Positions 1-7,914 of a DNA stretch of 34,232 nt are shown piece by piece. Location of the stretch: positions 1 through 34,232 of the forward strand of contig CALLZJ010000238.1 in the NCBI GenBank assembly GCA_937858435.1. Reading direction: 5' to 3'. The stretch's first letter is position 1, and every line of letters begins with the position of its first letter. Source of the DNA: an uncultured bacterium (lineage in GTDB: Bacteria; Planctomycetota; Planctomycetia; Gemmatales; HRBIN36). The notes below the pieces were generated by a model that searched no databases, was not told the DNA's origin, and saw nothing but the letters and a program-made list of their open reading frames with translations. The position numbers and the translations under genes are program-made.

Positions 1-49
1 GCCGCCAGCAGATGACGAGTGGGCGGCCCCGGCGGGGCGGGAGGCGGCC

Positions 50-1183
50 ATGACCTGGATCGCGCTCAAAATGCTCACCGGCGATCGGGCCAAGTTTTTC
101 GGCATCGTCTTCGGCGTCACCTTCGCCGCTCTGCTCATTGCTCAGCAGAGCTCGATCTTCTGCGGCCTCATGCTCATGACCACGGGGCAAATCCGCGACA
201 TCCAGGGCGCGGACCTGTGGATCATGGACCCGCGGGTCGAGTTCATCGACGACATCAAGCCCATGTCGGACAACGATCTCTATCGGGTACGAAGCGTGCC
301 GGGCATCGACTGGGCCGTGCGGCTCTACAAGGGACTGGCTCGGGCCCGCATTGCAACCGGCAACTTCCAGCAGGTGATCCTCCTCGGACTCGACGACGCC
401 ACTATGGTTGGGGCGCCGCTGGAACTTATCCGCGGCACGCTGGCCGACCTGCGCCGTCCCGATGCATTCATCATTGACGAGCGCGGCTATCGGGAACTCT
501 GGAAGAACGAGCCCCTCGAGGTCGGCAAGGTCATCGAGATGAACGACCGCCGGGCCGTGCTCGTGGGTATCTGCATGGCGTCCCGCACCTTCCAGACTTT
601 CCCCGTGGTCTATACCCGCTATTCGCAGGCGGTGCGCTTTGCACCCCCGGAGCGGAAGGTGCTCTCCTTCATCCTGGCTAAGGCGGCGCCGGGGCAGACG
701 CTCGACGAACTCTGCGCTCGCATCAAGGCCAGCACGGGGCTGCTCGCCAAGACGAACACCGAGTTCACCTGGATGACGATTCAGTACTACCTGGAACGGA
801 CGGGTATTCCAATCAACTTCGGCATCACGGTCGTGCTCGGGTTCCTGGTGGGGACCGCCATCGCCGGGCAGACCTTCTACCTGTTCACGATCGAGAATCT
901 CAAGCAGTTCGGCTCGCTCAAGGCGATGGGCGTGACCAACCTGCGGCTGGTGGGCATGGTGCTCTTTCAGGCGCTGGTGGTCGGGGCCCTGGGCTACTGC
1001 CTGGGGATCGGGCTGGCAGCAGCCTTCGGGGAGTCGACCAAGAGTGCCGACAAGCTGGGCTGGTTCATGCCCTGGCATGTGTTTTTCGGGACTGGGGTCG
1101 CCGTCGTGGTCATTGTTCTGCTTTCGAGCCTGCTCAGCATGCGGCGAGTGCTGCTGCTCGAGCCGGCCATGGTCTTCCGCTAG
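50..1183 (+). CDS. ABC transporter permease, FtsX/MacB (DevC-like) type
   Basis: This is the inner-membrane permease of an ABC exporter, 377 residues long. There is a hydrophobic segment near residues 16-38. A long soluble region follows (about 40-260), and three hydrophobic segments lie near 265-290, 305-335 and 350-372, which is the FtsX-like layout. The C-terminal part contains the GSLKAMGV stretch typical of FtsX domains. GGGAGG at 39-44 lies 5 nt before the ATG, which supports this start, although the frame stays open upstream to the window edge. An ATPase and an HlyD-type adaptor follow on the same strand, so the three probably form one DevBCA-like exporter. The substrate cannot be read from sequence. 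Confidence 0.88.
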   Translation: MTWIALKMLTGDRAKFFGIVFGVTFAALLIAQQSSIFCGLMLMTTGQIRDIQGADLWIMDPRVEFIDDIKPMSDNDLYRVRSVPGIDWAVRLYKGLARARIATGNFQQVILLGLDDATMVGAPLELIRGTLADLRRPDAFIIDERGYRELWKNEPLEVGKVIEMNDRRAVLVGICMASRTFQTFPVVYTRYSQAVRFAPPERKVLSFILAKAAPGQTLDELCARIKASTGLLAKTNTEFTWMTIQYYLERTGIPINFGITVVLGFLVGTAIAGQTFYLFTIENLKQFGSLKAMGVTNLRLVGMVLFQALVVGALGYCLGIGLAAAFGESTKSADKLGWFMPWHVFFGTGVAVVVIVLLSSLLSMRRVLLLEPAMVFR

Positions 1184-1214
1184 GCCGGGTGGTCAGAGCG
1201 GCGAGGAGAAGGGC

Positions 1215-1961
1215 ATGCTGTCGACGGATTCGCTCCAACTGGCAGTTAAGTGCAAGGACGTGACCAAGGCGTTCGGCGACGGGGCCGATCAGTTTTTCGC
1301 CCTGCGCGGCGTGAACATGAGCGTCTACCCCGGCCAGATGAATTTGCTCGTGGGGCAGTCGGGCTGCGGCAAGACGACGCTGATCTCGGTCATTGCCGGC
1401 CTGCTCGAACCGACGGCGGGGCAGGTCGCCGTCCTAGGCACCGAACTCGGCACCCTGTCGGGCCGAGGACTGGTCCAGTTTCGCGCCCGCAACATCGGCT
1501 TCGTCTTCCAGCAGTACAACCTCTTGCCCGCCTTGACAGCGGCCGAGAACGCGGCCGTCCCGTTGCTCATCGCCGGCTGGAGCCGACCCAAGGCCGTGGC
1601 CAAGGCCAAGGAACTCCTCGACCTCATGAGCATGGGCGATAAAGCCAACTCCCTGCCGAACCAGTTGTCCGGCGGGCAGCAGCAACGGGTGGCCATCGCT
1701 CGGGCCTTGGTGCATGAGCCCCGGCTGCTGGTGTGCGACGAGCCGACGGCCGCCCTGGACGCCAAGTCCGGTCGGACGGTCATGGAACTGCTCCGCAAGG
1801 TGGCCGTGCAGGTGGATCGCACCGTCATCATCGTGACCCATGACAATCGCGTCTTCGATTTCGCGGACCGCATCTTCATGATGGAGGACGGCCGCATTGA
1901 GAGCGTCGTCACGCCGGCGGAAGTGGCGGGGCAGATGACGCAGGGACTGTTTGCCCATTAG
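1215..1961 (+). CDS. ABC transporter ATP-binding protein, LolD/MacB/DevA type
   Basis: This ATPase subunit, 248 residues from the ATG at 1215, powers the exporter with the preceding permease. All nucleotide-binding motifs are intact: Walker A GQSGCGKTT, Q-loop FQQYNLLP, signature LSGGQQQR, Walker B LLVCDEPTAALD and H-loop VTHD. The open frame extends back to 1044, but that part overlaps the permease and gives an arginine/serine-rich peptide unlike the family. GAGGAGAAGGG sits just before 1215, so the ATG there is preferred. It lies 31 nt after the permease stop, consistent with an operon. Confidence 0.94.
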   Translation: MLSTDSLQLAVKCKDVTKAFGDGADQFFALRGVNMSVYPGQMNLLVGQSGCGKTTLISVIAGLLEPTAGQVAVLGTELGTLSGRGLVQFRARNIGFVFQQYNLLPALTAAENAAVPLLIAGWSRPKAVAKAKELLDLMSMGDKANSLPNQLSGGQQQRVAIARALVHEPRLLVCDEPTAALDAKSGRTVMELLRKVAVQVDRTVIIVTHDNRVFDFADRIFMMEDGRIESVVTPAEVAGQMTQGLFAH

Positions 1962-2056
1962 CCGGGCCCAGCGCCCGGCGGTGTGGAAATCGGTGGTCGA
2001 GCCCGGCCCGGAGGCGGCCGGCTTCTTTCTGGCGTGGAGCCAACCTTCGCTGCGAG

Positions 2057-3163
2057 ATGCCTGTTATGAACGCCATGAAGACCGCCCTCGGCCTTGTTCG
2101 CAAGCTGCTGCTCCCGCTCCTGGCCGTGGGGATGGTGAGCTTTGCGGCCTACCACGTCTCGCTGGGCCATGTGCCGCTGCCTCAGGCACCCCCGCCGATC
2201 CCGCCCAGCCGAAATCCCTATGGCCAATCGGTGGCCGGGGCGGGCATCATCGAGCCGCAGACGGAGAACATCGCCATCGGCTCCCAAATGGCGGGAGTGG
2301 CCGTTGAGGTCTTCGTCCGGGTGGGTCAGCAGGTGGAGCGGGGCACGCCTCTCTTCCGGCTCGACGACCGTATGCTCCAGGCTGAGTTGAAGCTGCGCGA
2401 GGCCGCCCTGGGACTGGCCCAGGCACAGCTCCTGAAGCTGGAACAGATGCCGCGCCCCGAGGAACTGCCCGCCTACGAGGCCCGGGTCCGCGAGGCGGAG
2501 GCGACGCTGAGCGATCTGGAGGATCAGCTCTCTCGCTACCGGGTGGTCTTCGCGCGCGGGGCCGGCATGGGCGAAGAGATGACGCGGCGGGAAAAGGCGG
2601 CCGACGTGGCCAAGGAGCAACTGCGGCGGGCCCGGGCCGAGTTCAATCTGATGAAGGCCGGTGCCTGGGACGCGGACAAGGCCATCGCCCAGGCCACGGT
2701 GCTCCAGGCCGCCGCCCAACTCCAGCAGACCAAGACCGACCTGGATCGGCTGGTGGTCCGCGCCCTGGTGGACGGCGAGGTCTTGCAGGTTAACGTTCGG
2801 CCCGGCGAATACGTCGGGGCCCAGCCCGGCCAGGCGCTCATCATTCTCGGGAGTCTGCAGAAGCTGCACGTGCGGGTGGACATCGACGAGCACGACATTC
2901 CCCGCTTCCGTGCCGGTGCCAAGGCTGAAGCCCAACTGCGGGGCCACAGCGAGACCCGGTTCCCGCTTACCTTCGTGCGGATCGAACCCTACGTCATTCC
3001 CAAGCGGTCCTTGACGGGCGACAACGCGGAGCGGGTCGACACCCGGGTGCTGCAGGTCATCTATGCCTTGGAGCCGGGGCGCGAGCAGCCGCTCTTCGTG
3101 GGGCAGCAGGTGGAGGTCTACATCGACCTGGCATCCACGTCGCCGCCGCCGTCGAGCCCCTAG
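2057..3163 (+). CDS. HlyD-family periplasmic adaptor (membrane fusion) protein
   Basis: This 368-residue membrane-fusion protein probably links the upstream ABC permease/ATPase to the periplasm or outer membrane. It has an N-terminal membrane anchor (about residues 10-32) and a proline-rich spacer. A biotinyl-lipoyl-like half-motif follows near 75-110 (AGVAVEVFVRVGQQVERG). The helical hairpin at about 105-235 is rich in Glu, Arg and Ala and predicted coiled coil. The second lipoyl half is near 240-275 (VDGEVLQVNVRPGEYV), and a beta-barrel region follows. Methionines at 2057, 2066 and 2075 are all possible starts, and none has a strong Shine-Dalgarno sequence. The gap of 95 nt from the ATPase gene is compatible with one transcript. 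Confidence 0.88.
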   Translation: MPVMNAMKTALGLVRKLLLPLLAVGMVSFAAYHVSLGHVPLPQAPPPIPPSRNPYGQSVAGAGIIEPQTENIAIGSQMAGVAVEVFVRVGQQVERGTPLFRLDDRMLQAELKLREAALGLAQAQLLKLEQMPRPEELPAYEARVREAEATLSDLEDQLSRYRVVFARGAGMGEEMTRREKAADVAKEQLRRARAEFNLMKAGAWDADKAIAQATVLQAAAQLQQTKTDLDRLVVRALVDGEVLQVNVRPGEYVGAQPGQALIILGSLQKLHVRVDIDEHDIPRFRAGAKAEAQLRGHSETRFPLTFVRIEPYVIPKRSLTGDNAERVDTRVLQVIYALEPGREQPLFVGQQVEVYIDLASTSPPPSSP

Positions 3164-3254
3164 GTCCGGGGCGAGCGTCAGGGCTCGTGGGACTCGGGCG
3201 GGAGCAGCCGAGGACCGGGCCCGGTCCGTATCATGACGCCAGGAGCCCCCGCCG

Positions 3255-4097
3255 TTGTCCGAGCCTCGAACCATGCGCCCACACCCCACCATCCTGATGT
3301 GTCCGCCTGACTTCTATGGGATCGAGTATGAGATCAATCCCTGGATGAAGAAGGAGCGGGGGGCCGAGTCGACGCTCGCCAAACAGCAGTGGGCCAACCT
3401 GCACCAGAAGTTCCTGGAACTGGGAGCCAAGGTCGAACTCATGGTGCCGCAGCCGGGTCTGCCGGACCTGGTCTTCACCGCCAACGCTGGGGTGGTCTTC
3501 CACAAGCGTTTCATCAACTCGCAGTTTCGCCACGAGGTCCGAGCTCGAGAGACGCCCCACTTCGACGCTTGGTTCCGCACTCACGATTACGAGACGGAGC
3601 ACCTGGAGCCTGGCCTCCATTTCGAAGGGGCGGGCGATGCACTCTTTTGCGGCCCAATCCTCTTCGCGGGCTACCGCTTCCGCAGCGAGGCCCAGGCCCA
3701 CCAGGAAGTCGCCCGCCGCATCCAGAAGGCGGTCCTGCCCCTCGAACTGGTCGATCCCCGTTTCTACCATCTGGATACCTGCTTCTGCCCACTCGCACCC
3801 GGGGCGGCGATCTACTATCCCAAGGCCTTCGACGGCTACGGGCAGAAGGTCCTGCGCGCCTCGGTACCGAATTTGGTTGAAGTATGCGAGCCCGACGCCC
3901 TGCGCTTCGGCTGCAACGCGGTGGTCATTGGCAAGCAAGTCGTGACGAACACGGGTTGCGCGCAATTGCATGCCGACCTCCGCCGCCTGGGCTTCGAGCC
4001 GCATGAGGTCCACCTGGACGAGTTCCTCAAGTCGGGCGGGTCGGCCAAGTGTCTGACCTTGCGGCTCGACGGGGAAGAAGCCGCGGTCTGGGACTAA
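3255..4097 (+). CDS. Amidinotransferase / dimethylarginine dimethylaminohydrolase-like enzyme
   Basis: This is a guanidino-modifying-superfamily enzyme (pentein fold) of about 280 residues, in the COG1834 DDAH/amidinotransferase group. It probably hydrolyses or transfers the guanidino group of arginine or a related compound. Family residues are visible: Asp71 in LPDLVF, FEGAGD at 123-128, His172 in YHLD, and the nucleophile Cys266 in GGSAKCLTL. The start is probably TTG at 3255, because AGGAG at 3241-3245 lies 9 nt upstream. An ATG at 3273 (274 residues) lacks a ribosome-binding site. The gene sits 91 nt after the adaptor gene and 6 nt before the PAQR gene. DDAH, arginine deiminase-like and citrullinase-like roles cannot be separated here. 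Confidence 0.87.
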   Translation: MSEPRTMRPHPTILMCPPDFYGIEYEINPWMKKERGAESTLAKQQWANLHQKFLELGAKVELMVPQPGLPDLVFTANAGVVFHKRFINSQFRHEVRARETPHFDAWFRTHDYETEHLEPGLHFEGAGDALFCGPILFAGYRFRSEAQAHQEVARRIQKAVLPLELVDPRFYHLDTCFCPLAPGAAIYYPKAFDGYGQKVLRASVPNLVEVCEPDALRFGCNAVVIGKQVVTNTGCAQLHADLRRLGFEPHEVHLDEFLKSGGSAKCLTLRLDGEEAAVWD

Positions 4098-4103
4098 GTC
4101 ACC

Positions 4104-4925
4104 ATGCTCGATGGGCTGCCACCGGTCTCGATTCCCGGCTTTGCCGACCCGGTCAGCAGTTGGAGCCACCTGCTCGGGGCGGGGGCGATGCTGGTCTGGG
4201 GGGTCTTCTTGCTCCGGGCCGGCCACGGCCACCGCGGCCGGATCTTCGCCCTGGGCGTCTTCGTCTTCGCTGGTACTTTCCTGCTTTCCATGTCTGGGGT
4301 CTTCCACCTGCTGCCACGCGATGGCGACGGCCGGGCGGTGCTGCAGCGGCTCGACCATGCCGGCATCTTTCTGCTCATCGCCGGCACCTTCACGCCGGCC
4401 CATATCATGCTCTTCCGTGGTTGGCGGCGCTGGGTGCCGCTCATCCTGGTCTGGGTCTGTGCCGTCACGGGCATCACGCTCAAGACCATCTTCTTCAATG
4501 ATGTCTCGGAGTCGCTAGGCCTGACGTTCTACCTGGGGCTGGGCTGGGTCGGCGCGGTGAGCGGATTCCTGGTCTGGCAGCAGTACGGCTTCCGCTTCAT
4601 GGAACTTCTAATCGCCGGGGCCCTGGCCTACACGCTGGGGGCGGTGTGCGAGTTTCTCCGCTGGCCGGTGGCGATCCCGGGGGTGCTCGGTCCGCACGAG
4701 TTTTTCCATCTGGCCGTGCTGGCCGGCCTGGCCTGCCATGCCGGTTTCATCTGGGAATTGGCCCATTTGGCCCGGCAGGGAGAAATTCCGCATCCTCCCC
4801 GGCCCGTGTCCCAAAATATCCCTGCCCCGGGGGCGAATCCCTCAGGGGCCCCGATGGTCCCTGGCCCTTATTCGCCCGCTACGGAGCAGCCAACCCATGC
4901 CCCCGCGCCCCTTGACCGCCGGTGA
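4104..4925 (+). CDS. PAQR / hemolysin III family membrane protein
   Basis: This integral membrane protein of 273 residues belongs to the hemolysin III/YqfA/PAQR group, whose eukaryotic members are adiponectin and progestin receptors. Seven hydrophobic segments are visible up to about residue 222. The putative metal-site residues are present: Ser63-His68 (SMSGVFH), Asp84 in RLDHAGIF, and the C-terminal HxxxH at His198/His202 with a further His in ACHAGF. After residue 225 a hydrophilic proline-rich tail of about 48 residues extends beyond the usual family end and overlaps the next gene. The gene begins 6 nt after the DDAH-like gene, so co-translation is likely. The family function in bacteria is poorly defined. 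Confidence 0.87.
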   Translation: MLDGLPPVSIPGFADPVSSWSHLLGAGAMLVWGVFLLRAGHGHRGRIFALGVFVFAGTFLLSMSGVFHLLPRDGDGRAVLQRLDHAGIFLLIAGTFTPAHIMLFRGWRRWVPLILVWVCAVTGITLKTIFFNDVSESLGLTFYLGLGWVGAVSGFLVWQQYGFRFMELLIAGALAYTLGAVCEFLRWPVAIPGVLGPHEFFHLAVLAGLACHAGFIWELAHLARQGEIPHPPRPVSQNIPAPGANPSGAPMVPGPYSPATEQPTHAPAPLDRR

Positions 4926-5430
4926 GCTTGTCCGCAAGACCTTGGCCCTCGGCTTGCTCGGCTTCCTCTTCGTGGCACTGAGCGGCCCCATCTTCACCAT
5001 CGCCGGCTTCGCGGCGATTGGCTACGTGCTCTATCGCGTCTTCCAATGGATCGTCCGGGGCGAGAGTCCGCCCGAGGCCGGTGCCATCGGGACTGGCGTG
5101 AAGCGCATCTTCGCCACCGCCTTCCAGATCATCCGCGTCCCAGCCACGTTCCTCTGGCGCATCGTCATGGGTGCTGGCCGAATGGCCACCGGGTCGATCT
5201 GGCTGGCCTGGAACGTCGTCACCGAGGTGCTCACGGGGGCCATCTTCGGAGCCGCTCTGGGCGTCCTCATTGGCGTGCCCACGGGCTTCGACCATCTGAC
5301 CGTGGCAGGCGGCGGCGGCTTGGGAGCGCTCATGGGGCTTTGGAACGGCGTGGTCCGAAGCTGGCCGCGCCGCGCGGCTCCAGTGCCCGAACTGCCCCAG
5401 TGTCTGCGGCAGCAGCCCGGCGTGTGCTAG
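4897..5430 (+). CDS. Hypothetical glycine-rich membrane protein
   Basis: I do not recognise a family. The 177-residue product has a hydrophobic hairpin at about residues 18-48 and a second hydrophobic zone at about 75-150 containing a glycine-zipper-like run (GAIFGAALGVLIGVPTG, then GGGGLGALMG). This suggests a small inner-membrane protein that packs through glycine faces. The ATG at 4897 overlaps the end of the PAQR gene by 29 bp in another frame. GGAG at 4883-4886 supports it. The frame stays open upstream to 4738, but that extension lies wholly inside the PAQR gene. It is the last gene of the plus-strand block and faces the minus-strand zinc-ribbon gene 11 bp away. Confidence 0.7.
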   Translation: MPPRPLTAGELVRKTLALGLLGFLFVALSGPIFTIAGFAAIGYVLYRVFQWIVRGESPPEAGAIGTGVKRIFATAFQIIRVPATFLWRIVMGAGRMATGSIWLAWNVVTEVLTGAIFGAALGVLIGVPTGFDHLTVAGGGGLGALMGLWNGVVRSWPRRAAPVPELPQCLRQQPGVC

Positions 5431-5441
5431 CACGTCAGCCC

Positions 5442-5690
5442 TCAATCGCCGGGTGCGTCCGTGGCAGCCGACTCCCGCTTTTCCAGCCGATGGGCCGTGA
5501 CCCCGCAGCGCGAGCAGCAGTAGGCGCGACGGGGACGGCCTCTGCCGCCAAAGCGGATGCCGCCCGCCTCCCACACCGAAACCGCCTGCCCGCAATCACA
5601 GACCAGCTGCCAGGCCCGGGACTCCGCCTCGATCGCCGCCGACCAGCGGCGGGGCAGGAATCGGTGGACCAATCTCTGCAGCAGCGTCAT
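5442..5690 (-). CDS. Small zinc-ribbon-like protein
   Basis: This 82-residue protein has a CDC motif near residue 31 (LVCDCGQ) and a CCSRC motif near 59-63 (YCCSRCG), which together look like one zinc ribbon. The N-terminus is basic and amphipathic (LLQRLVHRFLPRRW). The ATG at 5690 is chosen because it lies 7 nt after the TGA of the upstream Ig-like gene, suggesting translational coupling. The frame stays open further upstream but then overlaps that gene. The function is unknown; small zinc ribbons can bind nucleic acid or another protein. Confidence 0.6.
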   Translation of the reverse strand: MTLLQRLVHRFLPRRWSAAIEAESRAWQLVCDCGQAVSVWEAGGIRFGGRGRPRRAYCCSRCGVTAHRLEKRESAATDAPGD

Positions 5691-5697
5691 CGCAACC

Positions 5698-6150
5698 TCA
5701 GCGCCGCGTTCGGAAGACCAGGAGATAGGGCACTGCGGAGCGGCCATCCGCATCCCGGAAGCTGGTGAAGGGATCGCGATTGAGCCAGAGGGCATACGTC
5801 TTGCCCGCCTCGAGTTTCACTGGCAAGACGCAAGTCTTTTCATCAGGCTGGAAACGCGGCTCATCGGTGGTCTTGGGATAATTTTCCTCGGCCACGATGA
5901 CCCACGACCAGGACTTGTCCGTCATCTCCTTGCTGAACGTGACCTTGATCTCCGTCAGCTTGGGATCGACGTCGGCCGCCCCCGCCTCGGGCACAGTCTT
6001 CACCACGACGGGCGGAACATTCTCCAGCGTCACCTCATCGACAGTCGGTCCGGTCCGGGCCGCGCCTTCCAGCCAGAGCGCCCCGATCAACCAGACGCCA
6101 ATCACCGCCAACCCTAACCACCCGCACGTCCGACTCCTGCTCCCGATCAT
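5698..6150 (-). CDS. Secreted or membrane-anchored protein with bacterial Ig-like (SbsA/Big_5) domain
   Basis: The 150-residue product has an N-terminal basic stretch and hydrophobic segment (about residues 8-28), so it is exported or membrane-anchored. After it comes an Ig-like domain of the SbsA type, recognisable by the VVKTVPEAGAADVDP start, the KVTFSKEMTDKSWSW strand and a closing KLEAGKTYALWLN. The ATG at 6150 has GGAG 6 nt upstream, whereas the longer frame (to 6222) adds an unlikely hydrophilic leader. It stands 72 nt downstream of the protoporphyrinogen oxidase gene and 7 nt before the zinc-ribbon gene. A specific role cannot be given. Confidence 0.77.
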   Translation of the reverse strand: MIGSRSRTCGWLGLAVIGVWLIGALWLEGAARTGPTVDEVTLENVPPVVVKTVPEAGAADVDPKLTEIKVTFSKEMTDKSWSWVIVAEENYPKTTDEPRFQPDEKTCVLPVKLEAGKTYALWLNRDPFTSFRDADGRSAVPYLLVFRTRR

Positions 6151-6222
6151 GTTCCACTCCTTGGCAGTTACAGAAGCGAGCACCATCAGTCTATCCGAAC
6201 GCTCGTGGACCGTGCGCGCCAC

Positions 6223-7626
6223 TCACTTCAGGCCCGAGCAGTAGCGCGCGATGGCGTCGGCGATTCGCTCCGCCTGGGCCGTGCAGTCGTTGAGGGCAAC
6301 GCCGTGGTAAGCATTGCCCCCGAGGTAGAGCCCGGGCCAACGGCTCGCCTTCTCTTCAATCTGGGCCACGCGCTCGAGGTGGCCCAGCGTGTACTGCGGA
6401 ATGGCGGGGTCCCAGCGGCAGATGTGCATGAGCACCGGGGGGCGGGCGATGCCGAGGGCGAAACGCAGCTCCCTGCGCGCCGCCAGGCCCAGCCGGTCAT
6501 CTTCCCAGGTCATCACTTCGGGCCTTTGCCAGCCGCCACACAGGGCCCGCACCAGAACCATGCCCGAGGGGGCCCGCTCGGCGAAGATGGATGAACAGAA
6601 CTGCACACCCAACAGGTCACGGCGGGTCCGCTGTGGTGAGATGTAGCCGAAGCCGTCGACCGCGTCGGTTGGCACGTCCTGGGCGCGGAAGCCCATGGCG
6701 ACCACGGCCACGGAAACGTAGGGAATTTGGAGCATGAGATCGGCCAGCTCGCCGTCCAGGTCGGCGATCAGCCCCGCCTGCCGGGGTGCCGGAAGCGTCA
6801 GGACGATGGCATCGGCTTCCAGCGGCTCCGCGTCCTCTAGCTCCACACTCCAGAGCGGGCGCGGCTCTCGCGTGGTCAGGCCCACGTGTCGGACCGACAT
6901 CCCCAGGTGGGGTGGCGTTCGCAGCCGGCTAACGAGGGCATCGATCAACGTTCGCAGGCCGCGGCGGAACGAGGTCAGGGCCGTGCGCTTCGGCTTGGGC
7001 CTGCCTGGCGCGGCTAGCTCCGCCCGGGCTGAGCGCAATAGCTTGGGCAACCCCCGGCTCACACTGCCATAGCGGCGCTCGGCGTCGGCCAGGCGCGGAA
7101 ACGCCGCCGCCAGGCTCAACTGCCGGGGATCGCCAGCAAAGACGCCGGTGACCAGCGCGTCAGCGAACTGTTCGGCGATCTCGGGACTGATGCGCCGAAC
7201 CAGGAAGTCGTAAACCGATTCATCCCCGGCCGGGGGTGGCGTACGCCGAAACCGCTCCGTCGCTAGCCGCCACAGCCCCGTCCACGAAAGCAACGGCGAG
7301 GCCACCAGGCTACCCAGCCCGTGCGGCAATTCCGTGAGTTGCTGATTCTCGTAAAGGAAGCGACGGGCCGCGGCCGGGTTGGCGACAACCAGTTCCGACT
7401 CCAGCCCCAGTGACCGACAGAGTCGGAGCGTGCTCGATTTGTTGTTGAGGAAGCCGTTCGGTCCGAGTTCAAGCCGGAAGCCGTCCCGTTCCTCGGTGTG
7501 GATCGTGCCGCCGAGCCGACCGCGGGCCTCGACCACGGTCACCCGGGCGTCCGGCAAGCGCTGCTGCAGATGGTAGGCGGTCGCCAAGCCGGAGATGCCG
7601 CCACCGATGACCACGATCCGCTGCAT
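6223..7626 (-). CDS. hemY: Protoporphyrinogen/coproporphyrinogen oxidase
   Basis: This FAD-dependent enzyme of 467 residues oxidises the porphyrinogen ring late in haem synthesis. The N-terminal dinucleotide-binding motif VIGGGISGLATAYHL begins at residue 6. GPNGF follows at about 59-63, and the C-terminal FAD-contact motif is LYLGGNAYHGVALNDC. Length and motif order match the HemY/HemG class. The ATG at 7626 places the FAD motif at the usual distance; the upstream open frame reaches 7734 but adds a non-family peptide. Sequence alone does not decide between protoporphyrinogen IX and coproporphyrinogen III as substrate. A hairpin at 7742-7773 separates it from the upstream tRNA. Confidence 0.93.
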   Translation of the reverse strand: MQRIVVIGGGISGLATAYHLQQRLPDARVTVVEARGRLGGTIHTEERDGFRLELGPNGFLNNKSSTLRLCRSLGLESELVVANPAAARRFLYENQQLTELPHGLGSLVASPLLSWTGLWRLATERFRRTPPPAGDESVYDFLVRRISPEIAEQFADALVTGVFAGDPRQLSLAAAFPRLADAERRYGSVSRGLPKLLRSARAELAAPGRPKPKRTALTSFRRGLRTLIDALVSRLRTPPHLGMSVRHVGLTTREPRPLWSVELEDAEPLEADAIVLTLPAPRQAGLIADLDGELADLMLQIPYVSVAVVAMGFRAQDVPTDAVDGFGYISPQRTRRDLLGVQFCSSIFAERAPSGMVLVRALCGGWQRPEVMTWEDDRLGLAARRELRFALGIARPPVLMHICRWDPAIPQYTLGHLERVAQIEEKASRWPGLYLGGNAYHGVALNDCTAQAERIADAIARYCSGLK

Positions 7627-7741
7627 GGCTGTTGCCGTCGCTGGGGGGAATGCGTCGACTTCAGCATAGACGCCCCCACGCCGACACGCCAGCCAGGAAC
7701 GGCCCGGATTCCACGTCTCTGGCCAAGCCACCAAATGAACA

Positions 7742-7773
7742 CAAGGACTCGCGGCCGGGGCCGCGAGTCCTTG
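7742..7773 (-). terminator. Hairpin terminator downstream of tRNA-Leu(CAG)
   Basis: CAAGGACTCGCGGCC (7742-7756) and its exact complement (7759-7773) form a 14-15 bp perfect stem with a tiny GG-centred loop. On the minus strand the hairpin follows the tRNA 3' end by 10 nt. A T-containing but not pure T tract comes next (GTGTTCATTT). It would end the tRNA transcript before hemY. Confidence 0.7.
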
Positions 7774-7783
7774 CGAGGGGTAG

Positions 7784-7867
7784 TGCCGAAGAGAGGACTC
7801 GAACCTCCACTCCCGTGAGGGAACTAGGTCCTGAACCTAGCGCGTCTGCCAGTTCCGCCACTTCGGC
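7784..7867 (-). tRNA. tRNA-Leu (anticodon CAG)
   Basis: The minus strand folds as a class II tRNA. The acceptor GCCGAAG pairs with CTTCGGC. The D-arm region is GGCGGAACTGGCAGACGC, and the anticodon arm CTAGG-TTCAGGA-CCTAG gives anticodon CAG. A long variable arm (TTCCCTCACGGGA) and a T-arm GGAGGTTCGAGTCCTC follow. The discriminator is A, as expected for leucine. The CCA end is not encoded. The 84-nt length is normal for tRNA-Leu. Confidence 0.96.
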
Positions 7868-7886
7868 TCATTGAACAGTACCCTCA

Positions 7887-7914
7887 ACAGTAGCCGACAG
7901 GGGGCGAAAGTCAA
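7887..7914 (-). promoter_or_regulatory. Sigma-70-type promoter for tRNA-Leu(CAG)
   Basis: On the minus strand TTGACT (7914-7909) is followed after 16 nt by TACTGT (7892-7887), about 20 nt before the tRNA 5' end. The -35 box overlaps the stop codon of the upstream esterase gene. A second TACTGT occurs at 7880-7875. Confidence 0.6.

Noticed and set aside
1958-3292. 444-codon minus-strand frame opposite the HlyD-type gene
   Set aside because: It is low-complexity and Arg/Pro/Gly-rich with no recognisable domain; the plus frame has the adaptor architecture.
3231-4403. 390-codon minus-strand frame opposite the DDAH-like gene
   Set aside because: It mirrors third-position GC bias; the plus frame has the catalytic Cys/His/Asp residues.
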